Shown here: one piece after another, positions 24,371 to 35,776 of the stretch
Layout of the letters: each line of letters opens with the position of its first letter
Position numbering within the stretch: the stretch's first letter is position 1
Assembly: GCA_023678885.1 (NCBI GenBank)
Contig: CM042996.1
Span: forward strand, 6,444,602-6,508,601
Direction: 5' to 3'
From: Pogostemon cablin
Lineage: Eukaryota > Streptophyta > Magnoliopsida > Lamiales > Lamiaceae
DNA length: 64,000 nucleotides
Position numbers and translations under genes: made by a program
Notes under the pieces: model-generated
Seen by the model: only the letters and a program-made list of their open reading frames with translations
Databases searched by the model: none
Told to the model about the DNA's origin: nothing

Positions 24371-24671
24371 TTACAGTTTCTCGTATATATTCTGCTCTCT
24401 GAATGTAGCTAAGGCAGATTTAATCATACCAGCAACATCTGATCTCACCAAAAGATTAGTGTTATCCAGTTCATGTATTATGAACTTCTGTGACTGAGGC
24501 AACGAAGAAATCATGTTGATGATGAACTGTGCCATAGGAATGTCACTGCACAAACGAAACGAGACAAGATCAACTGTGATAAGATGAGCACCGTAAACTA
24601 AACAATGGCATTTTAAAGGAATTAAAGGCATTTTACCAGGAAATATACAATCCTTTGATGGAATTCACCAT
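24371..24671 (-). CDS. TFB5: TFIIH subunit TFB5 (p8/TTDA homologue), two coding exons
   Basis: TFB5 is the smallest TFIIH core subunit; it acts in the nucleus in nucleotide excision repair and supports the XPB helicase module. Exon 1 is 24671-24637 (MVNSIKGLYIS plus two bases of Cys). The intron is 24636-24546 (91 bp, GT-AG, acceptor TTTGTGCAG). Exon 2 is 24545-24371 (DIPMAQFIINM, QKFIIHELD and FREQN-YEKL). The total is 69 residues against about 70-72 in plants. The last codons are altered: a solo LTR inserted in the Pro codon supplies CTG TAA, so the protein ends YEKL where YEKPS is usual. The fold core is untouched, so it may still work. An acceptor-like TTGTTTTCTCAG at about 24695-24706 suggests a 5' UTR intron. 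TFB5 mRNA must now end in LTR sequence. Confidence 0.88.
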
Positions 24672-25202
24672 GGTCGATGAACAATGTCCTTGATCTGAGA
24701 AAACAACTTTGAGAGGGAATATACATGGGCAATGTTTTCTATCTATACAACTCTAAGGGTTTTATTGTCTTTTCAATCTATATCTTTCAAATAAATTCAG
24801 GTCTGCATACACCCACTGCACTTATGACTAACTGATCATGTATACGTGTGTAACTATTAACTAATTCTGCGACTAATTCACCTCTTTACAAATAAAATTT
24901 TCCAGCAAGTTCAATCAAAACCAAACATACCATATTGCAGCAAGTTGGAATGTAGTGGCTTTATTAAAAACATGGTGGCAAAAGAACTACCCTTTAAAAT
25001 GTCCATTAATATTTCCACGATGCTCTCTTTAAATTTTGAACTAATGGACATTCTGTTTGACATTTCGTGGTATGTGTCAAAGAAATATAATTATAAATTT
25101 TTGGGAGTCCTATTGTTTAGCAGTATTAGTTGATCGATAAAATGATAAAGTTGATCCAGCACTCAAAATGTATAAATTCCTGCATTTCTTTTAGCCAAAG
25201 AT

Positions 25203-25412
25203 TTATCGCAGTGAACACCCATGAATGCAAACATATATTATGCAGTGTTCACAGTTACAAAAATCTTTAGAATTATCATTGCGACCAAGATAAAAGTCTA
25301 TCAACTCTAAAGGCATCTCAGTTTCAAGAAATTTTATTTCTCCAGATGAACAGCAAAAAATAGGAGGTTCAAGGTAAATACGCTCTGCGTTGCAAAAGCT
25401 GTTTCCCTTCAT
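25203..25412 (-). pseudogene. Exon-like fragment, weakly similar to plant CBP-type histone acetyltransferase (HAC) cysteine region
   Basis: The 69-codon frame contains ERIYLEPPIFCCSSGEIKF and then FCNCEHC. Plant HAC1-type proteins have an EKLTFEPPPIYC...G-IK block followed by FC-PCYNE. The spacing is similar, but several cysteines are missing and no flanking HAC domains are present. If homologous it is a diverged fragment. An unrelated exon is possible. Confidence 0.25.
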
Positions 25413-27264
25413 TTTATTTTATTTTTCCAACGTTCATTTTTAGCTTGCCTATGGTTTTCTAAAGATGTGTATTTTCATGTACAAGGGTTTATTGGTTTAT
25501 TTACAACACACCCACTTGTTTTGTGGCCGGAAGGCATTAAGTTACTTTCAAAAGCTAAAACAAAAGCTGCAATATAATTTACAAGTATATTGGTAGTGAC
25601 AGACAGCAAAACCTTGAACAGTAAGGACTGATCGATAGTAGTAAATGTGTTGGAAGATGAAAAAGCTATTACTGGCAATATGTATTGAAAATTTACATAA
25701 AGCAACATTCAGTGAGCCACGGCAATAAAACAGTAGATATGAAAATATTTGTAAAATATACAAGATGTACCTGTTCACAGTTCCAGTCGATGAGTCCAAA
25801 GTAGTAATTGCAAAACACACAACTAGTAAATAGTTAAAAGCAATAGAGCAATGCTGAGCAGATCTGCAATGATCACGTAAGAATCGAATAAAACTTTAGA
25901 AAAAAAGATATGGGCATAATACTTCTTACATCCAACAGACAATAAATCTCAAACAATACTTGATCACATTTTAAAAGATTAAAGAGCAAAACAGGTAACA
26001 CTTCAATATAAAGCATAAGATGCTTAAGCTTTATGTTAAAATTATACGTGGAAAATATGAATGGAAGTGTATAACTGTATATATAACAAGAATGCATATA
26101 GAAAGTTTTGAACTCCATTATACTAACATCAGAAATCAGTCTCCAGTTACTTCTTTGACATCTTTATTATCAAGCGTACAAGCGCAACATAATCAGTCAT
26201 GAAAAAATATACGAAAAGGGAAATAAAAATTAGGGATAAAGAAACATAATTTCAGCCCCTAAAACTAAATTAAATACATTAAAGACCCAATATGTAAACA
26301 AAAAAATAAGACCATTCATATAAAAAGAATGTAGGCCTCCCCCTCTCCCACCTAGATTTGTGAAACAACAAGAATTGTCTGTACCTGTTGGCTGTTGCAG
26401 TTAAATTTCTTACTTTATATGCAAAATCATCAGAGAACTAAAAAATTATTAGACAAATACACACAGCTAGACACCAAGTGACAAAAATGTGATATGAAGA
26501 ACGAGGTTCAACACAAACTTTTACATGATGTGTGCTAACAGAAAAAAACTGTCATGAGTTGACTAGGTTCAACAGATGATAGATTTAAAGATAAAAATAC
26601 TAGGAATAACAAGTATTATTGGTTAGTGAGACTCCAGTTCATATTTACATACAATAAATATATAAACAAACACTGCCCAGATGTTGTATATATTTGATAA
26701 AAGAGTGTAATGTGATCATATAATTTTCTTTATAGTTCATCAGAGTACCCTGGAGGAAGATAAATTCATTTTTTTATTTTTATTTTTTTCATGTTATGCT
26801 ACTCTTTTATTGATTATTTATATACTCATCTATTCATCACTCCTTTACTCTGTCAGCCAAGACTTGTTTTTGAATTGCAAAAGCATTTTCTGTATGTGAT
26901 GCAGTTTTCTGTAAACATTTCTCTTTTTACTTGTTGTTTAAGAATTCAATAAGAATCTTTCTTTTACTATGGACAGAGTTTTATTTTCTGCATTTTGTTT
27001 GAATGTTATGTTCGTGTTTCAATGCTAAATATGAACACAATACTAAAGACACATATCTACATTGGAGAAAAGAAAATTAGGTGTCACCCTCTTCAAATTA
27101 TCTCCTGAAGATCTAACCAAGGCACTGAAGATATATAGTAGCTCAAATAACCTAAATTTAAATGCCCAAGTTCTAATATACACTGTTCCATAGCATTTTT
27201 ACCAATTAAATCTTGTGAATTCTTATACTATTTGTTTTTATTTATAAATAATGAATCAACACTG

Positions 27265-27440
27265 TGGAGGTTGAAGGTTTTTGTGAATGTAAAAATTCGA
27301 GCAAGGATGACAACAATAATATGAATTCTAAGGATGCTGCTAACAATCAAGAAAGCAACATCATATCCAAACGAAAACGAGATATCTCTGATGCTCTTGC
27401 CAACACTACGAAGATATACAAGAAGAAGCCATCCCCATAG
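27265..27440 (+). other. Coding-like open segment, unknown, possible terminal exon
   Basis: This is an open frame of nearly 60 codons without its own start, ending in TAG at 27438-27440. It reads GFCECKNSSKDDNNN, then NIISKRKRDISDALANT and a lysine-rich end (KKKPSP). The composition (Asn, Asp, Lys, a KRKR nuclear-signal-like patch) is unlike the AT-rich flanks. No family is recognised; it could be a gene remnant or part of an unrecognised transposon. Confidence 0.3.
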
Positions 27441-28160
27441 TCAACAACTAAATAACCTAAAAATTACATCATCCTGTGCTTTATTTAGAAAATGATAAGG
27501 AGCAAGAAAAGTAAAAAACTCACAGGCAGAGAAAATAAAAAAGTGGTGCAATGACTGAATCCCCAAGTTGACGCCGTCTATGACTGATTGGCCTATTCAA
27601 TCATCATGCCTAGAACAAATGCCAATAAGCAAATTAAGAATTCTTTTTTTCTTTAACATGTAAATCTCTTCTTCAAAATCTTGAAACTGATAGATTGTAA
27701 GTACAATCACAGAAAATGAAATGATTATAACAGAAGAACAACACATCAAACAAACTATTCCCATTTTATTCAGACAATCAATTTTTTTGGGGGAAAAATC
27801 CAAGTAATGTATCACATTTAATTGGGTAGGGCAAACATAAAAGAAATCCAACGACACCAAACGCAAACAGTCGTAGTGGAAAAAAAAGAAACGAATTTAC
27901 CAGTTTGAGTTTTCTCAGAAATTTAAGGTTGAAAAAGGCTGAAAAGATTAACAAAGAACTCCTTAATTCTGCAAAGACACTTTCTCTCACCAACAAAAAT
28001 TTCCCAACAAGAAACTATGTGATATGAAAATAAATAAATAAAATACATGTATACTCTCTCTATCTCAGTCATGTACGATATTTTTTTCCATTTTGGTCGT
28101 CTCACTCAAACGGTCACTTTTCTTTTTTGCGCACATTAAACCTACACACATCCTCTAATA

Positions 28161-28416
28161 CTCCCTCCGTCCCACGTATTTTTACCCACTTTTCATTTTG
28201 GGGTGTCCACGTATATAATATTTTATTACTTACTTCTTATAATCCCAACAACTTTAATTACTTTTTTACACATTATTCATCATTCCCAATAACTTTATTC
28301 ACCTTTTCTTTTTAAATTACTAATTTATCTCTACTTTCTCTTACATTATATATTAAAAAAATAAAACGTCTTAATCTCCGTGCCGGTACAGGTAAAAATA
28401 CCCGGGACGGAGGGAA
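28161..28416. mobile_element. Stowaway MITE (256 bp)
   Basis: CTCCCTCCGTCCC-CGTATTTTTACC at the left is mirrored by GGTAAAAATACCCGGGACGGAGGGA at the right, with TA on both sides. These are inverted repeats of Tc1/mariner type; it has no coding capacity. Confidence 0.85.
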
Positions 28417-28540
28417 TACAATTAAAAAATAGGGTCCACACTCCCACTAATACAACTACTCACTACACATTAAATAATAATACTCCTTAATCCAAGTTCA
28501 AAAAAAAAAAACACCACCCTCTTTTGACGGGACGGAGGGA

Positions 28541-28541
<1 letters not shown>
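28417..28541. mobile_element. Truncated Stowaway MITE, right end only
   Basis: Ends GGGACGGAGGGAG followed by TA. The interior (CCACTAATACAACTACTCAC and CTCCTTAATCC) matches the right half of other Stowaway copies here. The left terminus is missing; it abuts the preceding MITE. Confidence 0.6.

Positions 28542-28622
<81 letters not shown>
28542..28622. repeat. (TA)n microsatellite, about 40 units
   Basis: Uninterrupted TA dinucleotides starting at the TA target of the preceding MITE. Similar tracts occur at 29739-29772, 30307-30403, 52154-52182 and 52751-52805. Confidence 0.95.
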
Positions 28623-28626
<4 letters not shown>

Positions 28627-28858
28627 AATTTATGAGGTAGTCTCTGGATGTACAATGTGCATGTGTTAAGGATATACATTTTTTCATTGAAAAAATTGAT
28701 TGAAATATGAATACTTTAAATATTTAATTAAAAAATTAAGTTTATTCTCTGAAAATCAAAGGTATACGTTTTTATATTAAAGAGTACAACTTTGGAAAAA
28801 TATAAGATTTGTGGGTATGGTGTCCGTGGGACAAATAAGTTTTAGCCTAAATTTATTA

Positions 28859-29035
28859 CTCCCTACGTCTACTTTAAAAAGTCTAATTTTCTTACACATA
28901 TGAGATCATACACAACCACTAATACAATTAAAATATATACACTCACTAATACAACTATCAACTACACAGTAAATAATAATACTCCTTAATTCACGTGAAA
29001 AACCAAAGATAATCCTCAGAACCGGACGTAGGGAG
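28859..29035. mobile_element. Stowaway MITE (177 bp)
   Basis: CTCCCTACGTCTAC at the left and CCGGACGTAGGGAG at the right form inverted termini flanked by TA (28857-28858, 29036-29037). The interior has the usual CACTCACTAATACAAC segment. Confidence 0.8.
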
Positions 29036-29736
29036 TACACAAAATTTAATTCATGTGCATGTGTTAATATAAACATGCATATTATCTAAACTCTCCTTTT
29101 ACTTGTAGCTAGCAAATCGTAGATCAAATTTAATAAATTATTATCTCTTAGTAGTATATTTTGTGATAAAAGGGGGTGCGATTCTACTCTATGTCTTTTA
29201 AAATTGATTTGACAAATCGGTTCAATCGGTGATCAGGGTTCAAACCAATTCAAAAATTCTAAAAATTGTTTTTTTTATATTAAACAGGCCAAAATTGAAA
29301 AATACGGTTGAACTGGCCCAACCAAATTTTTGAAGTGGTCGCACACACCATGAATATCTTATTAATTTAAGGAAAATATTTTTCATGATTATGCATGGTA
29401 AGACTTGATGTCGTGCAACAATGATAAATTAAATATGTTTAACAAATTATTTATAACATCAATATCAATATTTAAATAAAAATAAACAACAATTTCATCT
29501 CATATCACACATATCTACACATATGTATATGCACAACAATTTCATCTCAAATTACCCAGATCTGTATAAACAATAATATATTATTAGATCACACGAATCT
29601 TTAGATCACACATATCTATATATATAACTAGGATATTTTTTTCAAAACACAAATATCTACAATTTGTATCACAAATTAATAACAAAATAATTTGTTTATG
29701 TATGGTAGTTCCAGATTAATTCGTTACTTACATGAA

Positions 29737-29738
<2 letters not shown>
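29036..29738. other. AT-rich DNA including copy 1 of a local duplication
   Basis: No gene. From about 29500 the motifs TTTCATCTCAAATTACC, AGATCTGTATAAACAA and TTAGATCACAC appear, all recurring at 30404-30520. The stretch around 29640 (TCAAAACACAAATATCTAC) resembles the sequence across the hAT insertion point at 30530/47259. Confidence 0.5.
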
Positions 29739-29775
<37 letters not shown>

Positions 29776-29776
<1 letters not shown>

Positions 29777-29870
29777 TTATATGTCTCATGACTAGGTTTA
29801 ACTAGTCCCTTGATTGGAGAGGGTGGTGTTTGGGTGTGGTTGAGGGATGAGGGTACATAGATGGTGGGGT
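29776..29870 (+). repeat. Direct repeat of 47333-47428, outside the hAT element
   Basis: TATGTCTCATGACTAG, CCTTGATTGGAG and TGGTGTTTGGGTGTGGTTG occur here and again at 47333-47428 in the same order and orientation with scattered substitutions. Together with 29500-29650 versus 30404-30537 this shows that the locus duplicated before or around the hAT insertion. Confidence 0.75.
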
Positions 29871-29898
29871 GGGTGATGGTTTATATATATATATATAT

Positions 29899-30166
29899 AA
29901 ATGGCATTATGTTGGATAATCGTGATTATTTTGAAAATGATGCAACTGTTGCTAACTATGAGGATGATTTTCCTATGCTTGACAACAGTAATCTGAAATT
30001 AAAAGGAGGAAAAATAAGAAGAAAAGACGTTAATTATATTCCGCCTTCTAAAACGATTTCACGTTCCCAAACAGCAAAGCAACAGAGTGAACCTCCAGGT
30101 ATTTGGGATGTTTCAAGTAAACAAGATTGGAGCAAACTTACAAAGAAAAATAATACTTATTTTTAG
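29899..30166 (+). other. Coding-like segment of unknown family
   Basis: About 89 open codons ending in TAG at 30164-30166. The segment begins after a short TA tract with an acidic stretch (GIMLDNRDYFENDATVANYE), continues with KGGKIRRKDVNYIPPSKTIS and ends PPGIWDVSSKQDWSKLTKK. The balanced composition and hydrophilic character look coding. No start fits well: the upstream ATG at 29861 runs through TA repeats, so it may be a terminal exon or a transposon-derived fragment. No known domain is recognised. Confidence 0.35.
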
Positions 30167-30304
30167 CTTTGTTCTATTTCTGTTAATGCTCTTTGCAAGA
30201 GTTTTTTGGGCCGCCTGTTTGGCTATTTTTAGCTTTGCCATCTCCACAACATCTTTATCCTTTGTTTCCCTTTTTTCATTTACCTTTAATAATATTACGT
30301 AGTT

Positions 30305-30404
<100 letters not shown>

Positions 30405-30537
30405 CAACTTCATCTCAAATGAAACAGATTTGTATAAACAACAATATATTCTCCGATCACACGGATTAATATAAAGTAGTCTTAGATCACACAAATCTAT
30501 TTATATAAGACTACGATTTTATCTCCAAAGGCAAACA

Positions 30538-30978
30538 TAGAGATGTCAATTTTGGCCCGACCTGTGAGTTTTGGGGCGGCCCGGACCTGGCCAGGGCCAG
30601 AATCGGGACAGGCCGGCCCGGATCTATAAATATTCGAGACGAGTCCGGGTCCTAGTCTAGCCCTGCCCTGCCCCGCTCTACAATATACTAGTTATTATAT
30701 TATATATAATTATATTAAATTATTTATTTTAATATATTAATATATTATTTAATATGAACCCTGATTTCCTTTCAACATCACACCACACACCAGCCGCATT
30801 TTCAATTTTTCACTCTCTCTTATCTCCTTCAAATTTTCACTCTCTCTCATCTTTCTCTCATCTCTCTCACACCAGCCGCTCTAATCTCCTTCAATTTTTC
30901 ACTCCCTCTCATTTTTCTCTTATCTTTCTCACACCAACAGCAGTTGAGCCTAATTTCATTGGAATCTTGACCAACTGT
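30538..30978. mobile_element. Left part of a hAT-type element (terminus TAGAGATGTCAAT)
   Basis: Starts TAGAGATGTCAATTTTGGCCC and mirrors the right terminus at 47258, which read inward is TAGGGATGTCAATGGGCC. GGGCCGG-rich subterminal sequence follows on both sides. The 8 bases outside are GGCAAACA on the left and TCCAAACA on the right, a duplication with two mismatches. From about 30780 the sequence is a CT-rich tract with repeated TTTCACTCTCTC and CACACCAGCCGC motifs. No transposase is present. It is broken at 30978 by gypsy element A. Confidence 0.7.
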
Positions 30979-32640
30979 TGATGAACGTTTTCTCAACACA
31001 CAATATTAATCTCCAAGTGTGAAGGATGCTGTTGTAGCTTTGATAAGCGACCAAGTGATTATCGAACTCAAATGATGTATTATTATCAATTTAATTATAT
31101 TCTAACTTATTAAGACAATTATAGCAAAATAGTTGTGTGATTAAGTAACCAATAAATAAATGGTTAAAAGAACAATTAAAATAAATAAACAGTAGATAAT
31201 GAACGAAAGTGAATAAGTGAGACGATAGGTAGTCCTTCGGGCCATTCAGTTTTACTTATTAATTTTCCTTCTGTGTATCAATGTCCGACTCTGCCTTGTG
31301 GAGTATGGACGCATCACTAAGCCATGCAAATCTACTCTATAGACACAAGTAAATAAGTGTGTGACACGTGTGAATATCCTTGGAGCAAGAGATATAATTC
31401 ACCTCCTTTCTAGGTACTATCAGTATCAATTATTTCCCGTGCACTAAGTACTCTAACCCGATATGATCTCCCTGTATAGGTACTATGAAGCTATTCTCTT
31501 TGTCCTACTTATTAACCCGAATCATATTCAATTAACAAGTATTTATATAAAATAGTTCTAATGAGACTTCGGAGTCATCTCACTTAGAATCATAACATGG
31601 AATCCTGCTTAGCAGTGAACACACTCAATCAATAATCAAGATACGTATTCAAACTCTGCATAACAATTAATGATGCACAAAATAATTCTGAGTATGAAAT
31701 AAAAATGCATAGTCTTATATAAAATAAACTGCAAGTAGTGTTGTGCGGAGTATACATACGGAAGTTCAATTAACTCATAAAACCTTCATAAACCCTAGAA
31801 CTACTGAAACGGTTCTAGCCCATGATTAATCGAAGAACAATCATGGTGATTGGATAGATCTTACCCATAGTCTTGAAAATTATAAGATAAATTAATATGC
31901 GAAGTAAACCCTAGATGCGGGCGGCGTCGCGTCTCTCTCCGTCTTGAATCTTCACTTGGTTCTTAGTTGATTCGACAGACGAATCTCTCTCCACAGCTTC
32001 GTGGATGATGGTAGGGTTTCGGATATTGTGTACAATGAAGGTGGTGGTGAACGATTTCTTACTCCTATGTAGGGTCTTCCTTTTATACTTGTGAGCTCTC
32101 CTTATGGACTTAGGATGAGATTTTTGAGTAAAAACATGCACTGAAGGTGTAAATATACTGATCCGGACGTTTCCAGCACATCGGTTCGACCAAGGTCCCT
32201 GGTCGAATCAACCAAGGCCTGGTCGAACTGGCTTGTAATTCGTTGGTAGGTTTATGGTTCGATTCGAACGGCTGGTCGAACCACATGCATCGTGGTCGAA
32301 TCACCAACTGCTTCTCTTTAGGCTTTTGGTTCGACCACCATGCTTGGTCGAACCATAGTGTCGTGGTCGAACCCACTTCTGCCGCCTTCCTGCACCTGGT
32401 TCGACCAGAGGTGCTGGTCGAACCACTCATCTGTTGGTCGAACCAGGTGCCTGTAACACTCTTTCTCCGGTTTCGATCACTTCTATCCCATTTTCCTTCG
32501 AAAATCCGCTCAAAGGGCCTCAAACACACTTGATTCGTGACTTTCCACTACATATCTCGATTTATCTTCACTTATGATCAAATCATACATCATTATCACA
32601 AGAAGCAATGCTTAAAACACGTGAATTTACACACTCATCA
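30979..32640 (-). repeat. 3' LTR of gypsy element A (1,662 bp)
   Basis: In element orientation it begins TGATGAGTGTGTAAATTCACG and ends CGTTCATCA. It pairs with 43809-45486 with roughly 5-6% differences in sampled stretches, so this insertion is older than copia-2. A TATA box (TATAAAAG in element orientation) lies at about 32081-32090. A dense array of GGTCGAACC/GGTTCGACC motifs lies just upstream of it (32163-32455). Confidence 0.88.
32163..32455 (-). repeat. Array of TGGTCGAACCA / TGGTTCGACCA motifs in the U3 of element A (also 45010-45300)
   Basis: By eye there are about eight GGTCGAA and three TTCGACC copies in under 300 bases, at irregular 15-40 bp spacing. The two orientations are reverse complements, so the array can fold into many hairpins. 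The other LTR has an equivalent, somewhat diverged array. It lies at about 185-480 bp from the LTR start and ends roughly 70 bp before the TATA box. Confidence 0.85.
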
Positions 32641-32660
32641 AACCCCCATACTTACTTGTT
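32641..32660 (-). promoter_or_regulatory. Polypurine tract of gypsy element A
   Basis: In element orientation AAGTATGGGGGTT directly precedes the LTR start TGATGAG. Confidence 0.75.
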
Positions 32661-34030
32661 GCTCGTCCCGAGGCAACGAAATCAAACCATAAGAGTAAGT
32701 GTAAATTTCACAAGTCCATCTAGTCAAGTACAATACATACCTACACATGCAATTTCATCAACTTAAAACAAGTATCACTCGCATCATATATTTCATTCAT
32801 GCACGACATCACTCAATTATAATACACTTTGGAGTACTAAGTCATCTAACTCAAAAGATAAGTGTTTACTCTCGCTCTCAAGTGTAAAAGATGTACACTT
32901 CAATGAGTTAGTATATACGCTCAATTTCAATTCATACTCCCGCGTAACCATAAGCTTGGCAAGGGTCTCAAAAATCAACTTATAATCACTTCATTACTAG
33001 GATCACAAAAGGACTTGTTTTTGGGTTATAATGTTGGCTCTTTGGTAAAGGTAGTAAAATATAAATAAAGTAACTAATTCACTAGCAGAGAATTACCTTG
33101 GAATTTTTCTTTTCAACAAACAACTTCATCTTCTCCATCTTATTCTCATGATCTTTGCAATTCCACTTTTCCTTCTTCACGTTGGCATCAACATCTTTAT
33201 TTCTCCTTTCTTCAAGGTACAATGGTACCAGTTTCGGGCACTACCCTTCTAAGCAGTCGGGGTACCAGTTTCAGGCACTACCCTTAAACAAGATTTTATC
33301 ATATTTTTTCTTTTCTTCATATCGCTCAACCAAAATTTTCTTCCTTTTCTTCAAATTCAAGCTAATATTCGTCCACCCAACTCTCTACTAATGAATAGGG
33401 TATTCAACAAGGCTTAAGCAGAGGATGAATAAGGATTTTTATCAAGGCTTGCCAAAGAAAAAACTTTTAAAGGCTCAACAAGGCTTCCAATGATTTAGAC
33501 AATATAAGGGAAGGTAAAAGTTAGCTACGTGACTTAAATAAACAATAATGACCTAAGATCATATCCTAATAACTAATTAATCATAAGTCTCATACAAGAC
33601 TCCAATCCAAGTTCTAGAATATGATCATATGAATGATTCTCACAAGAATAAACTATCATGCATTGATGTAGCATGATTTCATAAGGCTCAAATTCTCACA
33701 TGGGTAATAGATTCCTAAGCACTCCTCAAAGCATATAACCAAGATCAATTTCACAATGAACTCCACATATTTAAAAAGTTATACATACTTCTCATCAACA
33801 AAATAAACACACGCAAAATACGACTGCAACATACTTATCAAAGAACCCAAATATCAATCAAAACAAGTATCACCAACCAATCCAACCTCAAGTATCAAGT
33901 ATCACACCTCAATCCAATCTCAAGTCAGAATATCAATATACGTACATACCACTCACACCACAAATACTCATCCTGTAAAAAGAAAAAGAGAATGGGGATG
34001 AGATGAAACATATAAGATAAAAAACCTGGC
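32661..34030 (-). other. 3' non-coding part of gypsy element A
   Basis: AT-rich sequence between the extra ORF and the polypurine tract. A short repeat, GGTACCAGTTTC-GGCACTACCCTT, occurs twice at 33225-33290, and CCAATC-AACCTCAAGT variants cluster at 33860-33930. No convincing ORF. Confidence 0.5.
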
Positions 34031-34039
34031 TCCATCTAC

Positions 34040-34218
34040 TCCTCCGGAGCATCATCATCATCTTCGCCCCTGCGCCAATCATCGAAGTCTCTTTGTAGGG
34101 TATCCATCTTCCTATCCAGAGCTTCATAATTATCATTCAGACCCCTAATCTCTGATCCATCACCACGTACTTAGCATGCAGTGTGTTGTATCTCATATCG
34201 AGCGCGACATAACTAGTG
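34040..34218 (-). pseudogene. C-terminal part of the extra ORF of element A, cut off by solo LTR C
   Basis: On the minus strand, immediately beyond the solo LTR, the reading frame of the 35777-36082 segment resumes (TSYVALDMRYNTLHAKYV). After one frame change near 34142 it ends in a coiled-coil-like and acidic tail (LDRKMDTLQRDFDDWRRG followed by D/E residues). It belongs to the same ORF. Confidence 0.65.
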
Positions 34219-34223
34219 GTAAG

Positions 34224-35771
34224 TGATTAGCAATTTTATAGTAGGGATGACCAATTAAAATAATTTATCAAACCACAGGGAGGTAGGTACTAGTGCTTAT
34301 GAGATCTCACATTTCTTGTAATTTTATAGAGACGAATCATCAATAGGTAGTTTGATCAAATAAGAAATTAAATCAATCAAAGCAAGCAGGCAAGCAATGA
34401 TTAGCAAACAAAATAGATGGATGAAATGAGTGGTTTTCCAAGTTGAGTAAAAGTGAGATTAACAACAATTAAGAAGTGGAAATCCTAGGATAAATGTATC
34501 AAATTCATATGATCGTGGGTTTAGACTAAGGACCAATACTAAGTTCACCTAAACTTCCTCTCAAGATGAATAAGATATGGAATCAAGCTCAATGAATTGG
34601 TTCTCACTCAAACAATTCCAACTAGGTACTAAGCTTGAGGTGAGAGTCCCTTCACAAGATTAATCAACCTCTCGATCAAACCAATCATATGTTGTATCAA
34701 AGAGTTCTAAACTCTAAAAGATTTCTCAATCTCTTTACAATTTATAATGCACATGAAGTGTTTGATGAAATGATTCACTTAATTATCTTAAGCATATAAT
34801 TGATTTCTCAATCTAATCACATATCTAGAACAACTAAACATACAAATCAACAAAACAAATCAAGCAATTAATAATCAATGATAAAAAATCAATTAACTCA
34901 ATCAACATATAAATTTAAATACACAAATCCCAAAATTATCCAACAACTCTCATGTTGCTAATCTCACAAAGGAGATTAGCCTACCATATTCATAAAGAAA
35001 TTAACATAGACAATTAAATCCTTACAAATCATGATAAACTATGAGGTTTAATACAAAGATTGAATGGAAACTTCCTTGATCTATCTTCAAAGGTGATCTC
35101 ATTCCCTTCTTTGCATTTTCCTCTCTTCCTTGATCATTTTCTTTCACTTGGATGTAGAAATTGATGGTGGATGATGGTAGATCCAAAGGATGAAGAATGG
35201 ATGAAGATGATAGTGTAAAATGAGAGAAATGGTGTGTGAGGTGTGTGTGCAGGGTCCAAAAAATGAATCTCCCTTCAAATGTTGAATAAATGGGTATTTA
35301 TACCCCTTGGGAAGCTTCTAGAAGTTTCTGGAAATTTTTTGATCCCAACACCTACACGGCTCGTGTGCAGCACACAGCCACAGGGGTGGCCGTGTTGTGT
35401 CTTCTGATGCTCGCACACGGCCCTTCTGGATAGGGCCGTGTTGGTACATGGTCCGCGTTACTGCACACGGCCCGCGTTACTCCACAAGAGTGGCCGTGTA
35501 GGGTCTTCTGGCGATGGAGCACGGCCAATTACGACAGGGCAGTGTTCTGTACACTGCCCGTGTACTTGCTGCCCTGTTTCCTTTACTGTTTTAGCTCGTT
35601 CTCTCTCATTTCAACTCCGAATAGAGATCCATTTTTTCCTACGTCTTCCTTATCATGTCTAGCATCCATTAAAAACACAAAACACAACCAAAGTACAACT
35701 AAATATGGAAAAACTAATATGAAAACACATATAAAAATATACTAAAATCTAGGTGAAAATATCACTCATCA
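34224..35771 (-). mobile_element. Solo LTR C, gypsy type (1,548 bp), inserted in element A
   Basis: In minus orientation it starts TGATGAGTGATATTTTCACC and ends AAATTGCTAATCA. Target duplication GTAAG is perfect (34219-34223 and 35772-35776). TATAAATA lies at 35295-35302, and just upstream of it a CACGGCC/GGCCGTG motif array. There is no coding region. Its insertion post-dates element A. Confidence 0.9.
35345..35575 (-). repeat. CACGGCC / GGCCGTG motif array in the U3 of solo LTR C
   Basis: About four CACGGC and three GCCGTG copies by eye in 230 bases, in both orientations, plus related CACTGCCCGTGT variants. The array lies 200-425 bp from the LTR start and about 45 bp upstream of TATAAATA, the same position as the unrelated arrays in elements A and B. 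Confidence 0.8.
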
Positions 35772-35776
35772 GTAAG

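Larger units (their letters stand above)
21253..24375. mobile_element. Solo LTR (about 2.2 kb plus a nested insertion) inserted in TFB5
   Basis: The ends TGTCACACCCC and GGGTTGTTACA are near-inverted and typical of plant Ty3/gypsy LTRs. Perfect 5-bp target duplications GTTTC flank it (21248-21252 and 24376-24380). No internal coding region and no second LTR copy are present, so it is a solo LTR. It holds a 103-bp tandem duplication (21391 and 21494 onward), a nested solo LTR (21562-22493) and a 36-bp repeat array. Orientation is not determined. Confidence 0.85.
24672..28158. other. TFB5 upstream region, AT-rich, unresolved
   Basis: A possible 5' UTR exon of TFB5 lies near 28010-27902 (minus), ending AAACTG|GTAAAT, but it cannot be linked with confidence. 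A short exon-like piece lies at about 25812-25770 (minus; FAITTLDSSTGTVNR before a GTACAT donor). The rest looks like intron or spacer. No transposon boundary was found. Confidence 0.35.

Noticed and set aside
28470..28687. YIYIYI frames at 28.5 and 30.3 kb
   Set aside because: Translation of TA repeats.
32110..32533. Long frames on both strands in LTR A
   Set aside because: They arise from the GGTCGAACC array, which has few stop codons in any frame.
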